Positions 27,312 to 37,049 of a stretch of DNA of 64,000 bases are shown in pieces. Every line of letters starts with the position of its first letter. Positions within the stretch are counted from its first letter, which is position 1. The position numbers were made by a program, and so were the translations under genes. The DNA is from Nocardia africana NBRC 100379 (lineage in GTDB: Bacteria; Actinomycetota; Actinomycetes; Mycobacteriales; Mycobacteriaceae), in the NCBI RefSeq assembly GCF_001612635.1, contig NZ_BDAV01000005.1:310001-374000 (forward strand). The letters are read 5' to 3'. The notes beneath the pieces were generated by a model. It was not told the origin of the DNA, did no database searches, and worked only from the letters and a program-made list of their open reading frames with translations.

Positions 27312-27764
27312 TCACACGCTGCGCGGCAGCCCCTCCGCGTACAGCTGCGCGATGCGCGGTGCGTGAATTGTGCGCAGCAGCAACGTGGTCCAGCCGGTGC
27401 GAATCGGATCGATCGCACCGCGGTCGGCCTCGACGAGCATGCGTTCGGGCCCCTGCAGTTCCATGGTGACGGCGGGGTGGCCCAGCCAGACGTCGACCAA
27501 GGCCTCCCTATTACCCCAGATGACCAGGCGTTTTCTGCTCATCCCGATGGTTCCGCCGACGATATTCTCCCAACTGGAAGAACCGTAGTGCAGTGGTGTC
27601 CGATAACTGCGTCTGGCCAGCGATCCACTCACCGGGCCGAATACGACGATCCCTTCCGATTCCAGATCCGAACGCACTTGCGGCGGCAGCTCTTTCGAGC
27701 CGAACGCCCGGGACATCCACTTCACGCCAGGATCGTAGGCCCGTCTCACAATGTGCGTGCGCAC
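27312..27764 (-). CDS. Hypothetical protein with PH-like beta-rich domain
   Basis: Up to 150 residues, mostly alternating strands. It includes SEGIVVFGPVSGSLARRSYR, the strand GGTIGMSRKRLVIWG and VTMELQGPERMLVEAD, ending with a helix HAPRIAQLYAEGLPRSV. The order of strands with a final helix resembles bacterial PH domains, but the family is not certain. There is no signal peptide. Start candidates are GTG 27764 and ATG 27716; neither has a strong ribosome site. It lies between recO and era on the same strand. Confidence 0.6.
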   Translation of the reverse strand: MRTHIVRRAYDPGVKWMSRAFGSKELPPQVRSDLESEGIVVFGPVSGSLARRSYRTPLHYGSSSWENIVGGTIGMSRKRLVIWGNREALVDVWLGHPAVTMELQGPERMLVEADRGAIDPIRTGWTTLLLRTIHAPRIAQLYAEGLPRSV

Positions 27765-27907
27765 ACAGTTCGCGCCCGCCTGCGGAAATACCGGAACCGC
27801 ACATCACAATTCGACTACGGCCGACCTGCGACTCCGATATGAGCGGGTGACCGGATCCCGACGACGACTCGGGTACCCCCGCGAGACGGAGATCACAGTC
27901 GACCCGA

Positions 27908-28828
27908 TCAGAAGCCCAGCTTGCGCAGCTGTTTGGGATCGCGCTGCCAGTCCTTGGCGACCTTCACGTGCAGATGCAGATAGATGCGGGTGCCCAGAAT
28001 GTGCTCGATCTGCTTGCGCGCCGCGGTGCCGACCTCCTTGAGCCGGGCGCCGCGCTTGCCGATGATGATCGCCTTCTGACTAGGCCGCTCCACGTACAGC
28101 AGGGCGTGCACGTCCAGCATGTCCTCGTGCTCCTCGCGCGGCAGGACCTCCTCGATCACCACCGCCAGCGAATGCGGCAGCTCGTCGCGCACACCCTCCA
28201 GCGCCGCCTCGCGGATGAGTTCGGCCATCAGGGTTTCCTCGGGCTCGTCGGTCAGCTCCCCGTCGGGGTAGAACGCCGGGCCCTCCGGCATCTTGGACGC
28301 GATCACATCCACGAGCAGTTCGACCTGCTCGCCCTTGGCCGCCGAGACCGGAACCACCTCGGCCTCGGGGCCCAGCAGTTGCGAGACCGCGAGCAGTTGC
28401 TCGGCGACCTGCGGCTTGTCCACCTTGTCGATCTTGGTGACCACGCCGATCAGCGTCGTCTTCGGCGCCATCTGCTTGACCTGCTGCACGATCCAGCGGT
28501 CACCCGGTCCGATCTTCTCGTCGGCCGGGATGCACAGCGCGATCACGTCGACCTCGGAGTAGGTGTCGCGCACCAGATCGTTGAGGCGCTGCCCCAGCAG
28601 GGTGCGCGGCCGGTGCAGACCGGGGGTGTCGACCAGGATCAGCTGGGCGTGGTCACGATGGACGATGCCGCGGATGGTGTGGCGGGTGGTCTGCGGCCGC
28701 GAGGACGTGATCGCGATCTTCTGGCCGACCATGGCATTGGTGAGCGTGGATTTGCCGGTGTTGGGCCGCCCGACGAAACAGACGAAGCCGGAACGGAATT
28801 CGCCCTCGCCGGGCTGCTGGACGCTCAT
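27908..28828 (-). CDS. era: GTPase Era
   Basis: A 306-residue ribosome-assembly GTPase. G1 is GRPNTGKSTL (about residues 22-31), G3 is LVDTPGL and G4 is TKID, with Thr in place of the usual Asn. The C-terminal KH domain carries VERPSQKAIIIGKRGARLKEVG. Era binds the 3' end of 16S rRNA and is needed for 30S maturation. Its ATG overlaps the stop of the upstream deaminase-like gene (ATGA), so era, the deaminase-like gene and corC are translationally linked. Confidence 0.96.
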   Translation of the reverse strand: MSVQQPGEGEFRSGFVCFVGRPNTGKSTLTNAMVGQKIAITSSRPQTTRHTIRGIVHRDHAQLILVDTPGLHRPRTLLGQRLNDLVRDTYSEVDVIALCIPADEKIGPGDRWIVQQVKQMAPKTTLIGVVTKIDKVDKPQVAEQLLAVSQLLGPEAEVVPVSAAKGEQVELLVDVIASKMPEGPAFYPDGELTDEPEETLMAELIREAALEGVRDELPHSLAVVIEEVLPREEHEDMLDVHALLYVERPSQKAIIIGKRGARLKEVGTAARKQIEHILGTRIYLHLHVKVAKDWQRDPKQLRKLGF

Positions 28829-29202
28829 CGTGCCGTCTCGGTTCCGGCGACGGTGCGGTAGGTGGTGCCCTTGCGATCGGTGACGATGACGACCGCCGAG
28901 GTGCTCACCTCGCGGACCGCGGCCACGCCCGGATCGGAATCCTGCCCACCGACCAGCACCGCGGCCTCGAATCCCTCCGCTCCGCTGGAGATCGCGGCCG
29001 CGACCGCCGCCTGCAGCGCGGACAGCGACAGCGTGTTCAGGTCCACCGTGCCCGCGGCGTAGGTGCGGCCGTCGGTGTCGCGGATCGCCGCGCCCGCCAC
29101 TCCGCCGGTGCGTCCCATCGCACCGCGCGCCAGCACCAGCAGCTTGCCGTCCTCGGCGTTCAAATCGGCGGTGTTCAGTTCGGCGCTTTCACGCTCGGTC
29201 AT
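28825..29202 (-). CDS. Cytidine deaminase-like protein (Rv2365c type)
   Basis: A 125-residue protein. It has a deaminase-like start ([26 protein letters not shown]), then [31 protein letters not shown]. The zinc-binding His/Cys-Ala-Glu and Pro-Cys-x-x-Cys motifs of true cytidine deaminases are absent, so it is probably not a catalytically normal deaminase. The ATG at 29202 has GGAG 6 nt upstream. It overlaps corC by 14 nt at its start and era by 4 nt at its end. Confidence 0.78.
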   Translation of the reverse strand: MTERESAELNTADLNAEDGKLLVLARGAMGRTGGVAGAAIRDTDGRTYAAGTVDLNTLSLSALQAAVAAAISSGAEGFEAAVLVGGQDSDPGVAAVREVSTSAVVIVTDRKGTTYRTVAGTETAR

Positions 29203-30547
29203 CGCCATCTCCGTTCTCGTATCTCGACGTCTCTTCCCGCCCCTGACGGTCGCCGCGCCCCGCGTCCGCGAGCGCACCCGACAGTTCGTCCGGCTCCTCC
29301 GCGCGGCGCGCGACGACGGTGTGCACCCGCACCCGACCCCGGGTATCGGCGCCGCCCTCCCCCTGCAGCAGCAGCCCGTGCACGACGACCTCGGACCCCG
29401 GCAGCGGCACCCGGCCCAGCGTATGGGCCAGCATGCCGCCGACGGTGTCGACGTCCTCCTCCTCGATCTCCAGGCCGAACAGCTCGCCCAGATCCTCGAC
29501 CGGCAGCCGGGTGGAGACGCGGTAGACGCCCTCGCCCAGCTCCTCCACCGGCGCGATCTCGTCGGTGTCGTATTCGTCGGCGATCTCACCGACGATCTCC
29601 TCGAGGACATCCTCGATGGTGACCAGCCCGGCGATTCCGCCGTATTCGTCCACCAGCAGCGCCATATGGTTTCGGCGACGCTGCATCTCGTCGAGCAGGG
29701 CGTCGAGCGGTTTCGAATCCGGCACGAACACGGCCGGCCGCATCACCGCCCGCACCTGCACGCTGCGGCCCCGATCCGCATACGGCACAAGATCTTTCAG
29801 ATACACCACGCCGAGGATGTCGTCGACGTTCTCGCCGACCACGGGAATGCGCGAATGCCCGGACCGCACGGCCAGCGACATCGCCTGCGCCACCGTCTTG
29901 TCCGCCTCGATCCACACCATCTCGGTGCGCGGCACCATCACCGCGCGGGCCGCGGTGTCGCCGAGTTCGAACACCGACTGGATCATGCGGCGCTCCTCGG
30001 AATCGACCACGCCGCTCTGCTGCGCCATATCGACGATCTCGCGCAGTTCCACTTCGGAAGCGAAGGGGCCGTTGCGAAATCCGCGACCGGGGGTGATGGC
30101 GTTACCGATCATGATCAGCAATCGGCTCACCGGTCCGAGTAGCGCCCCGATCGCCTGCACCGGCAGTGCCGCCGCCAGCGAGATCGAATACGCGTGCTGG
30201 CGGCCCAGCGTGCGCGGGCCGACACCGATGACGACATAGTCGATCACGACCATGATCACCGCGGTCGCGGCCAGCGCCCACCCCCAGCCGAGCACCTCGC
30301 CGAGTGCCGCCACCAGCAGGACCGTCGCCGCGATCTCGCAGGTCAGCCGCAGCAACACCATGAGGTTCACGTAGCGCGGCCGGTCGATCGTGATCCGGGC
30401 CAGGCGGCGGGCCCCCGGCCGGTCGGCGCGGACCAGATCCTCCACCCGCGCCGCCGAGACGGTCATCAGCGCGGAATCGATCGCCGCGAAGACACCGCCG
30501 ACGGGTACCAGCAGAATCGCCAGCAGCAGCGGAATCAGCGCATTCAC
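29189..30547 (-). CDS. CNNM/CorC-type membrane protein with CBS pair
   Basis: A 452-residue protein of the HlyC/CorC family. The N-terminal DUF21 membrane domain (about 1-190) starts [18 protein letters not shown] and has [24 protein letters not shown] pair (about 210-335) includes [12 protein letters not shown] and [26 protein letters not shown]-terminal CorC/HlyC domain follows. Relatives take part in magnesium or cobalt export. The start is GTG at 30547, in a GTGA overlap with the stop of the upstream repeat gene. It is the Rv2366c counterpart. Confidence 0.9.
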   Translation of the reverse strand: MNALIPLLLAILLVPVGGVFAAIDSALMTVSAARVEDLVRADRPGARRLARITIDRPRYVNLMVLLRLTCEIAATVLLVAALGEVLGWGWALAATAVIMVVIDYVVIGVGPRTLGRQHAYSISLAAALPVQAIGALLGPVSRLLIMIGNAITPGRGFRNGPFASEVELREIVDMAQQSGVVDSEERRMIQSVFELGDTAARAVMVPRTEMVWIEADKTVAQAMSLAVRSGHSRIPVVGENVDDILGVVYLKDLVPYADRGRSVQVRAVMRPAVFVPDSKPLDALLDEMQRRRNHMALLVDEYGGIAGLVTIEDVLEEIVGEIADEYDTDEIAPVEELGEGVYRVSTRLPVEDLGELFGLEIEEEDVDTVGGMLAHTLGRVPLPGSEVVVHGLLLQGEGGADTRGRVRVHTVVARRAEEPDELSGALADAGRGDRQGREETSRYENGDGDDRA

Positions 30548-30819
30548 GCTCTGCCCTCGACGCTGCGCTGCCGCCTCCGGCCCCGACCGCTCATGCTGTG
30601 TCCGATGGCGGCATGATCGGGGGCCTGCGTGGTGACGCTGCGCTGCCGCCTCCGGCCCCGACCGCTCATGCTGTGTTCGATGGCGGCATGATCGGGGGCC
30701 TGCGTGGTGACGCTGCGCTGCCGCCTCCGGCCCCGACCGCTCATGCTGTGTTCGATGGCGGCATGATCGGGGGCCTGCGTGGTGACGCTGCGCTGCCGCC
30801 TCCGGCCCTGACCGCTCAT
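30544..30819 (-). CDS. Small repeat-encoded, arginine-rich protein coupled to ybeY and corC
   Basis: A 91-residue frame made entirely of 25-codon tandem repeats. Each unit reads [14 protein letters not shown] followed by [11 protein letters not shown], three times, then a shortened copy ending RSVEGRA. Its ATG overlaps the ybeY stop (ATGA, 30816-30819), and its stop overlaps the corC GTG start (GTGA, 30544-30547). It is strongly basic, with no hydrophobic segment. No known family is recognised. The overlap at both ends suggests that it is translated, or at least keeps ribosomes moving through the operon. It could also be a repeat that merely stays in frame; protein evidence would decide. Confidence 0.55.
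30547..30819 (-). repeat. 75-bp tandem repeat array, MIRU-like
   Basis: Three full 75-bp units (30819-30745, 30744-30670, 30669-30595) and a partial one (30594 to about 30555), nearly identical apart from a few single-base changes. On the plus strand each unit carries GACGCTGCGCTGCC and GGCGGCATGATCGGGGG. A unit length divisible by three keeps the frame open. The array sits exactly between two operon genes, as mycobacterial MIRUs do. Confidence 0.93.
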
Positions 30820-31370
30820 GCCGGGTCCAGGGGGTCGCCCGGGGCGGTGAACCCGGTCTTCCCCAGCAGACGGCGGTCGCGTTCGGCCAGCTCGGCCCGG
30901 CGGGCGGCCTCGCGCAGGCTTTCGTACCATTCGGCGAGCAGGCGGTTCTGCAGGCCGAACATCACCTTCTCCTCTTCCGGCTCGGCGTGGTCGTAGCCGA
31001 GCAGATGCAGCACCCCGTGGACGGTGAGCAGCGCCAGCTCGTGGTCGAGGGAATGGCCGGCCTTCCCGGCCTGAGCGGCGGCGAATTCGGGGCAGAGCAC
31101 GATGTCGCCGAGCATCGAGGGGCCCGGTTCGGCGCCGTCGGGACGGCCACCGGGTTCGAGTTCGTCCATCGGGAACGACATCACGTCGGTGGGACCCGGC
31201 AGGTCCATCCACCGCATGTGCAGGTCGGCCATGGTGTCGAGATCGACGAGCACCATCGACAATTCGGCCGCCGGATGCACGTCCATCCGTTCGATCGCGA
31301 ACCGCGCGACGCTGACCAGATCCGGTTCCGATACGTCGATGCCCGACTCGTTGGCGATCTCGATACTCAC
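30816..31370 (-). CDS. ybeY: Endoribonuclease YbeY (rRNA maturation factor)
   Basis: A 184-residue metalloprotein. The zinc motif [11 protein letters not shown] supplies His118, His122 and His128. The conserved [14 protein letters not shown] and [12 protein letters not shown] stretches are also present. YbeY takes part in 16S rRNA 3'-end maturation and ribosome quality control. It lies downstream of phoH, and its stop overlaps the start of the repeat-encoded small gene. The ATG at 31370 has GGGTGAG upstream. The tail after the zinc motif is longer than in E. coli. Confidence 0.95.
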   Translation of the reverse strand: MSIEIANESGIDVSEPDLVSVARFAIERMDVHPAAELSMVLVDLDTMADLHMRWMDLPGPTDVMSFPMDELEPGGRPDGAEPGPSMLGDIVLCPEFAAAQAGKAGHSLDHELALLTVHGVLHLLGYDHAEPEEEKVMFGLQNRLLAEWYESLREAARRAELAERDRRLLGKTGFTAPGDPLDPA

Positions 31371-31436
31371 CCTGCCAGCCTAATGGGGGCCGCGCATGGC
31401 CTCACCACCACACCAGCGGCGAGCCGCTCCGGTAGC

Positions 31437-32561
31437 TCAGCGGCGGGCCGCCTTGTCCGCCGCTCGGCGCTGGGCGCGGTTGCCGCCCGGGTAGTGCCGC
31501 GCCATCTGCGGGCGGGCGTCGGACTCGTAGCGGTCGTAGGCGTCGACGATCTCCGAGACCAGCCGATGGCGCACCACGTCGCTGGAGGTGAGCTCCGCGA
31601 AATGGATGTCGTCGATATCGGTGAGGATGTCGCTGACCACCCGCAGCCCGGATCGGGTGCCGCCCGGCAGGTCGACCTGGGTGACGTCACCGGTGACCAC
31701 GATCTTCGAGCCGAAGCCGAGCCGGGTCAGGAACATCTTCATCTGTTCCGGCGTGGTGTTCTGCGCCTCGTCCAGGATGATGAACGAATCGTTGAGGCTG
31801 CGGCCGCGCATGTACGCCAGCGGCGCGACCTCGATCACGCCGGAGGCCATCAGCTTCGGAATCGCCTCGGGGTCCATCATGTCGTGCAGCGCGTCGTAGA
31901 GCGGGCGCAGATACGGGTCGATCTTCTCGTTCAGCGTGCCCGGCAGGAAGCCCAGCCGCTCGCCGGCTTCCACGGCCGGCCGGGTGAGGATGATGCGGGT
32001 GACCTGCTTGCTCTGCAGTGCCTGCACGGCCTTGGCGACCGCGAGGTAGGTCTTACCGGTACCGGCCGGGCCGATGCCGAAGACGACCGTGTGCTCGTCG
32101 ATGGCGTCGACGTAGCGCTTCTGGTTCAGCGTCTTCGGGCGGATGGTCTTGCCGCGCCGGGCGATGATGTCCAGACTCAGCACCTCGGCCGGGGAATCGG
32201 AGGACCCCTCGGTCAGCATGGACACCGTGTGCCGGACCGCTTCCGGGGTGACGACACGATTGTGCGCGGTCAGCGCCACGAGCTGCTCCACCACCCGCTC
32301 GGCCAGCGCCACGTCGGCGGCCTTACCGGTGAGGGTGACAGAATTCCCGCGCACGTGGATGTCGGCGTCGAGGAGACCTTCGAGCTCACGCAGGTTCGCA
32401 TCGGCGGAACCGAGGAATCCGAAGACGGACTCCGGGGCCAGTTCGATGCTGGACCGCACCGTCCGGGCCGCTGGACCCGAACCGTTACCATTGCCGGGGG
32501 CACCGGCTCCGATGCCGGTCGTGGGTGTTGTCGGGTCGCCGATATCGCCTGATGTTCGCAA
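31437..32561 (-). CDS. phoH: PhoH-like ATPase
   Basis: A 374-residue protein of the PhoH1 group. An N-terminal KH-like region (about 35-105) is followed by the PhoH ATPase with Walker [14 protein letters not shown], Walker [13 protein letters not shown] and motifs [14 protein letters not shown] and [13 protein letters not shown]. It probably works in RNA metabolism with YbeY. The full frame starts at TTG 32561, since a stop codon lies three codons upstream; a GTG in [10 protein letters not shown] is a later alternative. The N-terminus is low-complexity Gly/Pro/Asn. Confidence 0.92.
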   Translation of the reverse strand: MRTSGDIGDPTTPTTGIGAGAPGNGNGSGPAARTVRSSIELAPESVFGFLGSADANLRELEGLLDADIHVRGNSVTLTGKAADVALAERVVEQLVALTAHNRVVTPEAVRHTVSMLTEGSSDSPAEVLSLDIIARRGKTIRPKTLNQKRYVDAIDEHTVVFGIGPAGTGKTYLAVAKAVQALQSKQVTRIILTRPAVEAGERLGFLPGTLNEKIDPYLRPLYDALHDMMDPEAIPKLMASGVIEVAPLAYMRGRSLNDSFIILDEAQNTTPEQMKMFLTRLGFGSKIVVTGDVTQVDLPGGTRSGLRVVSDILTDIDDIHFAELTSSDVVRHRLVSEIVDAYDRYESDARPQMARHYPGGNRAQRRAADKAARR

Positions 32562-32709
32562 AAGGGGCTATGGCCTGCTTTCCGGTCTCGAACGGATCCT
32601 CTCGTTTCCTCAAAGTCTATCGCGCGGCACCGACACCGCCCAGTTATTTGATCTCCAGCCCCAGCTCAGAGGCCGCTCACCCGGAAGATGAGCACTCGTC
32701 ACCGTCCGT

Positions 32710-33605
32710 TCACCGACCGCTCCCGCGCGACCACTCGACGGCGAACTCGCGAAAGGTGCGCACGGCGTCGCCGGGCACCGCATCGGCCGACCAGATCAGT
32801 CCGACCGCGCGGGCGGCGCCCGGATCCGCCAGCGGCACCAGCACCGGCCCGGGCTGCGGCCCTCGCACCGCGGGCTCCTCCAACGGCAGCAGCGCCACGC
32901 CGAGCCCCGCGGCCACCAGACCCGACACGGTCACCAGATCACTGGACTCCAGCGCGATCCGCGGCCGGAAATCCGCTGCGGCACAGAGTTCGTCGAGAAT
33001 CCGGCGCATTCCGTATCCGGTGGGCATGGCGATGAATTCGGCCTCGGCGGCCTCGGCCAGCCGGATCTGCCGCCGTCCCGCCAGCCGATGATCGACCGGA
33101 ACTCCGAGGGCGAGGCGCTGCCGGACAGCGTGCGCCAGCCCAGTCCCGGCAGCGCCGGTTCGGGCGAGGTCAGACCGAGGTCCGCCGTACCGTCGAGGAC
33201 CTCGGCCGCCACCACGTTGGCGGGCCCCTGGTCGAGCCGGAACGTGATCCGCCCCGACACGCGCCGGAAGCCGGCGATCAGCTCCGGCACGACCCGCCCG
33301 CCGAAGGAATGGAGGAACGCCAGCCGCACCGACCCCCGGGCGGGATTCGCCAGATCCGCGAGCGCCCGGCCCGCGGCGTCCAGTTCCGCCTGGGCGCGGC
33401 GGGCGTGTTCGTAGAAGATGCGCCCGGATTCGTTGAGCGTCAGCCGCTTACCGTGCCGATCGAACAACTGCGTGCCGAGCCGCTGTTCCAGCCGGGCCAG
33501 CATGCGCGACAGCGTGGGCTGGGCCAGACGCAGCCGATCGGCCGCCGCACCCACGCGTTCGAGTTCGGCGAGGGTCAGAAACCAGTGCAAATCGTCACTC
33601 GGCAT
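32710..33605 (-). pseudogene. LysR-family regulator with single-base frameshift
   Basis: Two frames together make one LysR protein. The first (from ATG 33605) has the DNA-binding helix VGAAADRLRLAQPTLSRMLARLE and ligand domain up to GLGWRTL. The second continues VRQRLALGVPVDHRLAGRR to the end at 32710. The switch falls at 33126-33124, where CTGTCCGG should probably read CTGGTCCGG: one G is missing. Restoring it gives 298 residues, the normal LysR length. It is divergent from an MFS exporter. A real loss-of-function mutation, a sequencing or assembly error, or, less likely, programmed slippage would all look like this. Confidence 0.85.
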
Positions 33606-33634
33606 CGCGGCCCTCCCGGCGCTCAGCTCGGCTA

Positions 33635-33649
33635 ATGCGGCAATAGCAT
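33635..33649. promoter_or_regulatory. LysR-type T-N11-A box
   Basis: ATGC (33635-33638) and GCAT (33646-33649) form an inverted repeat with a 7-nt centre, containing T-N11-A. It lies between the lysR start (33605) and the MFS start (33708), where a LysR regulator would bind. An ATGCAT palindrome follows at about 33666. Confidence 0.5.
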
Positions 33650-33707
33650 CAACTTACCGATCATTATGCATTTCCTTTTCCAGCCGCGCGGAGCCACGGT
33701 GGAAGGC

Positions 33708-34949
33708 ATGACCAGCGCGACCGTGACCACCGCTCCCGTCCGGACGGTCGAGGACGCGCGGCACGAGCGACGGATCACCGTCGCCCTGTTCGCGGCCGGG
33801 CTCACCACCTTCGGATCGATGTACAGCGCGCAGGCGCTGCTGCCGAGCCTGTCCACGGCCTTCGGCGCCACGCCCGCGCACGCCGCATTGGCGGTATCGC
33901 TGACGACGGGTCTGCTGGCGGTGGCGATCGTGCCGGTGAGTGTGCTGTCGGGGCGGTTCGGCCGCACCCGCGTGATGATCGCGTCGGCGGTGGCGACCAG
34001 CGTCATCGGCCTGCTGTTGCCCTTCAGCCCGAATCTGGACCTGATGCTGGCGGGGCGGGCCGTGCAGGGCATCGCCGTGGCCGGCGTGCCCGCGGTGGCG
34101 ATGGCGTATCTCGCCGAGGAGATCGGTTCGGCCGGATTGGGTGCCGCCATGGGCATCTACGTCTCGGGCACCACCGTCGGCGGCCTGGCGGGCCGGCTGA
34201 TTCCCGCCTTCACCTTGGAGGTGGCGTCCTGGCGTTGGGGCGCAGCGATTTTCGCGGTGGGCGCCGCGCTGTGCACGGTGTGGTTCGTGCGGATGCTGCC
34301 GCCCTCGCGCTACTTCGTCGCGCGGCCCCTCGGCGTCGGCGCGCTGCTCGGCGACCTCGCCACCCACCTGCGCAACCGCTCGCTGCTACCGCTGTTCGGC
34401 GTGGCCTTCCTGCTGATGGGCGGCTTCGTCTCGGTGTACAACTTTCTGGGCTATCGGCTCATCCAGTCGCCGTTCGGGTTGTCCGCGGCCACCGCCGGCG
34501 CGGTTTTCCTGATGTATCTGTCGGGGACGGTCTCGTCCACCGCGGCCGGCAGATTCGCCGATCGGCTCGGCCGTTTTCCGGTGGTGGCGATCTCCATCGG
34601 GACGATGGGACTGGGTTTGCTGCTGACCATTCCGGACCACCTCGCGATCCTGCTGCCGGGGCTGTTGCTGTTCACCGCGGGCTTCTTCGGCGCGCACGCG
34701 GTGGCCAGCGCCTGGGTCGGCGCCACCGCGACCGGCAATCGCGCGGCCGCCTCGTCGCTGTATCTGTTCGCCTACTACGTCGGCAGTTCGATCGTCGGGG
34801 CGCTGGCGGGCCTGGCCTACAGCCGGCACGGCTGGGCCGGATTGGCGCTGTACGTCGGCGTGCTGATCGTGGTCGCGGCGGGCTTGGTCGCGAGCCTCGG
34901 ATTACGCCTGCGGGCCGACAGCGCATCTCGGCGATCGGCCGTGACGTAG
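33708..34949 (+). CDS. MFS transporter (YnfM-like exporter)
   Basis: A 413-residue major facilitator with twelve predicted membrane segments. Family signs are TFGSMYSAQALLPSLS at the first segment, the loop 2-3 motif VLSGRFGRTRVMIAS and the repeat-like GRFADRLGRFPVV between halves. It resembles YnfM and arabinose/drug exporters; the substrate is unknown. The ATG at 33708 has GGTGGAAGG upstream; a longer frame begins at 33666 but adds a non-conserved stretch. It is divergent from the frameshifted lysR gene, which probably once regulated it. Confidence 0.9.
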   Translation: MTSATVTTAPVRTVEDARHERRITVALFAAGLTTFGSMYSAQALLPSLSTAFGATPAHAALAVSLTTGLLAVAIVPVSVLSGRFGRTRVMIASAVATSVIGLLLPFSPNLDLMLAGRAVQGIAVAGVPAVAMAYLAEEIGSAGLGAAMGIYVSGTTVGGLAGRLIPAFTLEVASWRWGAAIFAVGAALCTVWFVRMLPPSRYFVARPLGVGALLGDLATHLRNRSLLPLFGVAFLLMGGFVSVYNFLGYRLIQSPFGLSAATAGAVFLMYLSGTVSSTAAGRFADRLGRFPVVAISIGTMGLGLLLTIPDHLAILLPGLLLFTAGFFGAHAVASAWVGATATGNRAAASSLYLFAYYVGSSIVGALAGLAYSRHGWAGLALYVGVLIVVAAGLVASLGLRLRADSASRRSAVT

Positions 34950-34961
34950 GCCGATACTCGG

Positions 34962-34995
34962 CGCGGCGGCTCGGTGGAATGACCCCGCCGCCGCG
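34962..34995. terminator. Possible terminator between convergent MFS and rsmE
   Basis: Arms CGCGGCGG (34962-34969) and CCGCCGCG (34988-34995) pair around an 18-nt loop. No T-run follows. It lies between the 3' ends of two convergent genes, so it could serve both. Confidence 0.35.
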
Positions 34996-35021
34996 GGCAC
35001 CCGCCGTCGCGCCGACGCGAT

Positions 35022-35762
35022 CTACCAGCGCGGAGTCAGTGCTCCCAGCGCGCCGAGCGCGACCGCCGCGGCCGTGGACGTGCGCAGGACCGTCGGTCCC
35101 AGCAGCGCGGCGGTGGCACCCGCCGCGGTCAGCGCATCCAGCTCCGACTCGTCGAGACCGCCCTCGGGTCCCACGATCAGCACGATCGGCGCGGTCGACG
35201 AGAACGCCAGCTCGGCGAATCGCGCGGTCGCGGATTCGTGCAGGGCGATCGCGATACCGTTGTCCGCGACGGTTGCCCGGACCAGCGCGGCCACATCCGC
35301 GGTCCGGTGCAGATCGGTGACCTCCGGGATATAGGCGCGCCGCGACTGCCGTGCGGCGGCCCGGGCCGCCGCACGCCATTTGTCGACGCCCTTGCGCGCC
35401 TTGGCTTCCCAGTTCGCGACACATCGGGCAGCCTGCCACGGCACGATCGCGTCGGCGCCCGCCTCGGTCATCAATTCGACGGCGAGCTCGGAGCGATCCG
35501 ATTTGGGCAATGCCTGCACGACCGTCACCGCCGGCGACACTGGCGGGGCGACCACGCGGTCGAGCACCTTCAGATCCAGGCGATCCCGTCCGGTGGCCAC
35601 GACCTCGGATTCGGCGAGTAGTCCCGCACCGTCGGAGAGCGTGATCGGCTCGCCGACCCGGATGCGGCGCACGGTCGCGGCGTGCCGTCCCTCCGGACCG
35701 TCGAGCACCGCGACCGCGCCGACCGGCGGTATCTCGTCGAGATAGAAAACCGTTGCGGCCAC
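35022..35762 (-). CDS. rsmE: 16S rRNA m3U1498 methyltransferase RsmE
   Basis: A 246-residue SPOUT methyltransferase. It has an N-terminal PUA-like part with GPEGRHAATVRRIRVGEPI. The knotted domain carries LPKSDRSELAVELMTEAGADAIVPW and the SAM-binding VLIVGPEGGLDESEL and LGPTVLRTSTAAAVA. It methylates U1498 of 16S rRNA. The GTG at 35762 starts the conserved sequence, 7 nt after the dnaJ stop, so the two genes are probably cotranscribed with hrcA. Confidence 0.93.
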   Translation of the reverse strand: MAATVFYLDEIPPVGAVAVLDGPEGRHAATVRRIRVGEPITLSDGAGLLAESEVVATGRDRLDLKVLDRVVAPPVSPAVTVVQALPKSDRSELAVELMTEAGADAIVPWQAARCVANWEAKARKGVDKWRAAARAAARQSRRAYIPEVTDLHRTADVAALVRATVADNGIAIALHESATARFAELAFSSTAPIVLIVGPEGGLDESELDALTAAGATAALLGPTVLRTSTAAAVALGALGALTPRW

Positions 35763-35769
35763 GGCGTTT

Positions 35770-36918
35770 TCAGCGACCGCTGAAGGAGGCCCGCAACCGC
35801 GCGAACAAGCCGCTGTTGTGTTCGGACTGGGCCGAGAGCACCTCGGTGTGTTCACCGTTGCGCATCGCCTGGTACTTGCGCAGCAGGTCGAACTGTTTGT
35901 TGTCCAGTTTGGTCGGGATCACGATGTCCAGGTGTGCGACCAGATCGCCGCGCGAACTGGAACGCAGCTTCGGCATGCCGTGGCCACGCAGCACCGACAC
36001 CTCGCCCGGCTGGGTGCCCGGCGGAATGGTCAGTTCGGTGGGCCCGTCCAGGATGGTGTCGATCACCACCGTGGTGCCGAGCGCGGCGTCGACCATCGGC
36101 ACCCGGATCGTGCAGTGCAGATCGTCGCCGTCACGGACGAAGGTGTCGTGCGGCTGCTCCACGATCTCGACGTACAGGTCACCGGCCGGTCCGCCGCCGG
36201 GGCCGATCTCGCCCTGAGCGGCCAGTCGCACCCGCATGCCGTTGGCCACGCCCGCCGGAATCGGCGCGGCGATCTCGCGGCGGGCCCGCACCCGGCCGTC
36301 GCCACCGCATTTGCGGCAGGGGTCGGGAATGGTCTCGCCGGTGCCGCGACAGGTCGGGCACGGCCGTGAGGTCATCACCTGGCCCAGGAAGGACCGCTGC
36401 ACGGTCTGCACCTCACCCGCGCCGCCACAGGTTTCACAGCGCACCGGCTTGGAATTGCCGTTGGTGCCCGAGCCCTGGCACAGATCACACAGCACCGCGG
36501 TGTCGACGGTGAGGTGTTTGGTGACGCCCACCGCGCATTCGGCCAGCGACAACCGGGTCCGCAGCAGCGAATCCGCGCCCGGTTGCACCCGGCCGCGCGG
36601 CTTGCGCGAACTGGTCGCGTTCATACCGCCGAAGAAGGCCTCGAACACATCGCCCAGACCGCCGAAGCCGGCGCCGGAGAAGCCGCCGCCCGCCCCCGCC
36701 GATTCCATCGGGTCGCCGCCCATATCGACGATGCGGCGCTTCTCGGAGTCGGTGAGAACCTCGTAGGCGGTGGATACCTCGCGGAACCGCTCCTGCGCGT
36801 CCGGATCCGGGTTGACGTCGGGGTGCAGTTCCCGGGCCAGCTTGCGGTAGGCGCGTTTGATCTCCTGGTCGGACGCGTTGCGCCCGACGCCGAGGATTCC
36901 GTAGTAGTCCCGTGCCAC
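35770..36918 (-). CDS. dnaJ: Chaperone DnaJ (DnaJ2)
   Basis: A 382-residue type I DnaJ. The J domain has [20 protein letters not shown] with HPD in [12 protein letters not shown] Gly/Phe-rich linker follows ([14 protein letters not shown]). The zinc domain has four CxxCxGxG-like repeats ([32 protein letters not shown]). It stimulates DnaK ATPase activity and holds unfolded clients. The start is GTG 36918; 24 residues upstream in frame are not conserved. It is immediately downstream of hrcA. Confidence 0.95.
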   Translation of the reverse strand: MARDYYGILGVGRNASDQEIKRAYRKLARELHPDVNPDPDAQERFREVSTAYEVLTDSEKRRIVDMGGDPMESAGAGGGFSGAGFGGLGDVFEAFFGGMNATSSRKPRGRVQPGADSLLRTRLSLAECAVGVTKHLTVDTAVLCDLCQGSGTNGNSKPVRCETCGGAGEVQTVQRSFLGQVMTSRPCPTCRGTGETIPDPCRKCGGDGRVRARREIAAPIPAGVANGMRVRLAAQGEIGPGGGPAGDLYVEIVEQPHDTFVRDGDDLHCTIRVPMVDAALGTTVVIDTILDGPTELTIPPGTQPGEVSVLRGHGMPKLRSSSRGDLVAHLDIVIPTKLDNKQFDLLRKYQAMRNGEHTEVLSAQSEHNSGLFARLRASFSGR

Positions 36919-37049
36919 TTGAGTCTCTAGTCCTGTTCCGAATGGGTGTCGTCCAGCATCCCTGCTCACAGCCGATGCTGCCATGTTCACTGTGGCCGAC
37001 CGGCGAACTCGGTTGCCGGCGGGCGCGGATCCCGGTTACCGGGGCGGGC

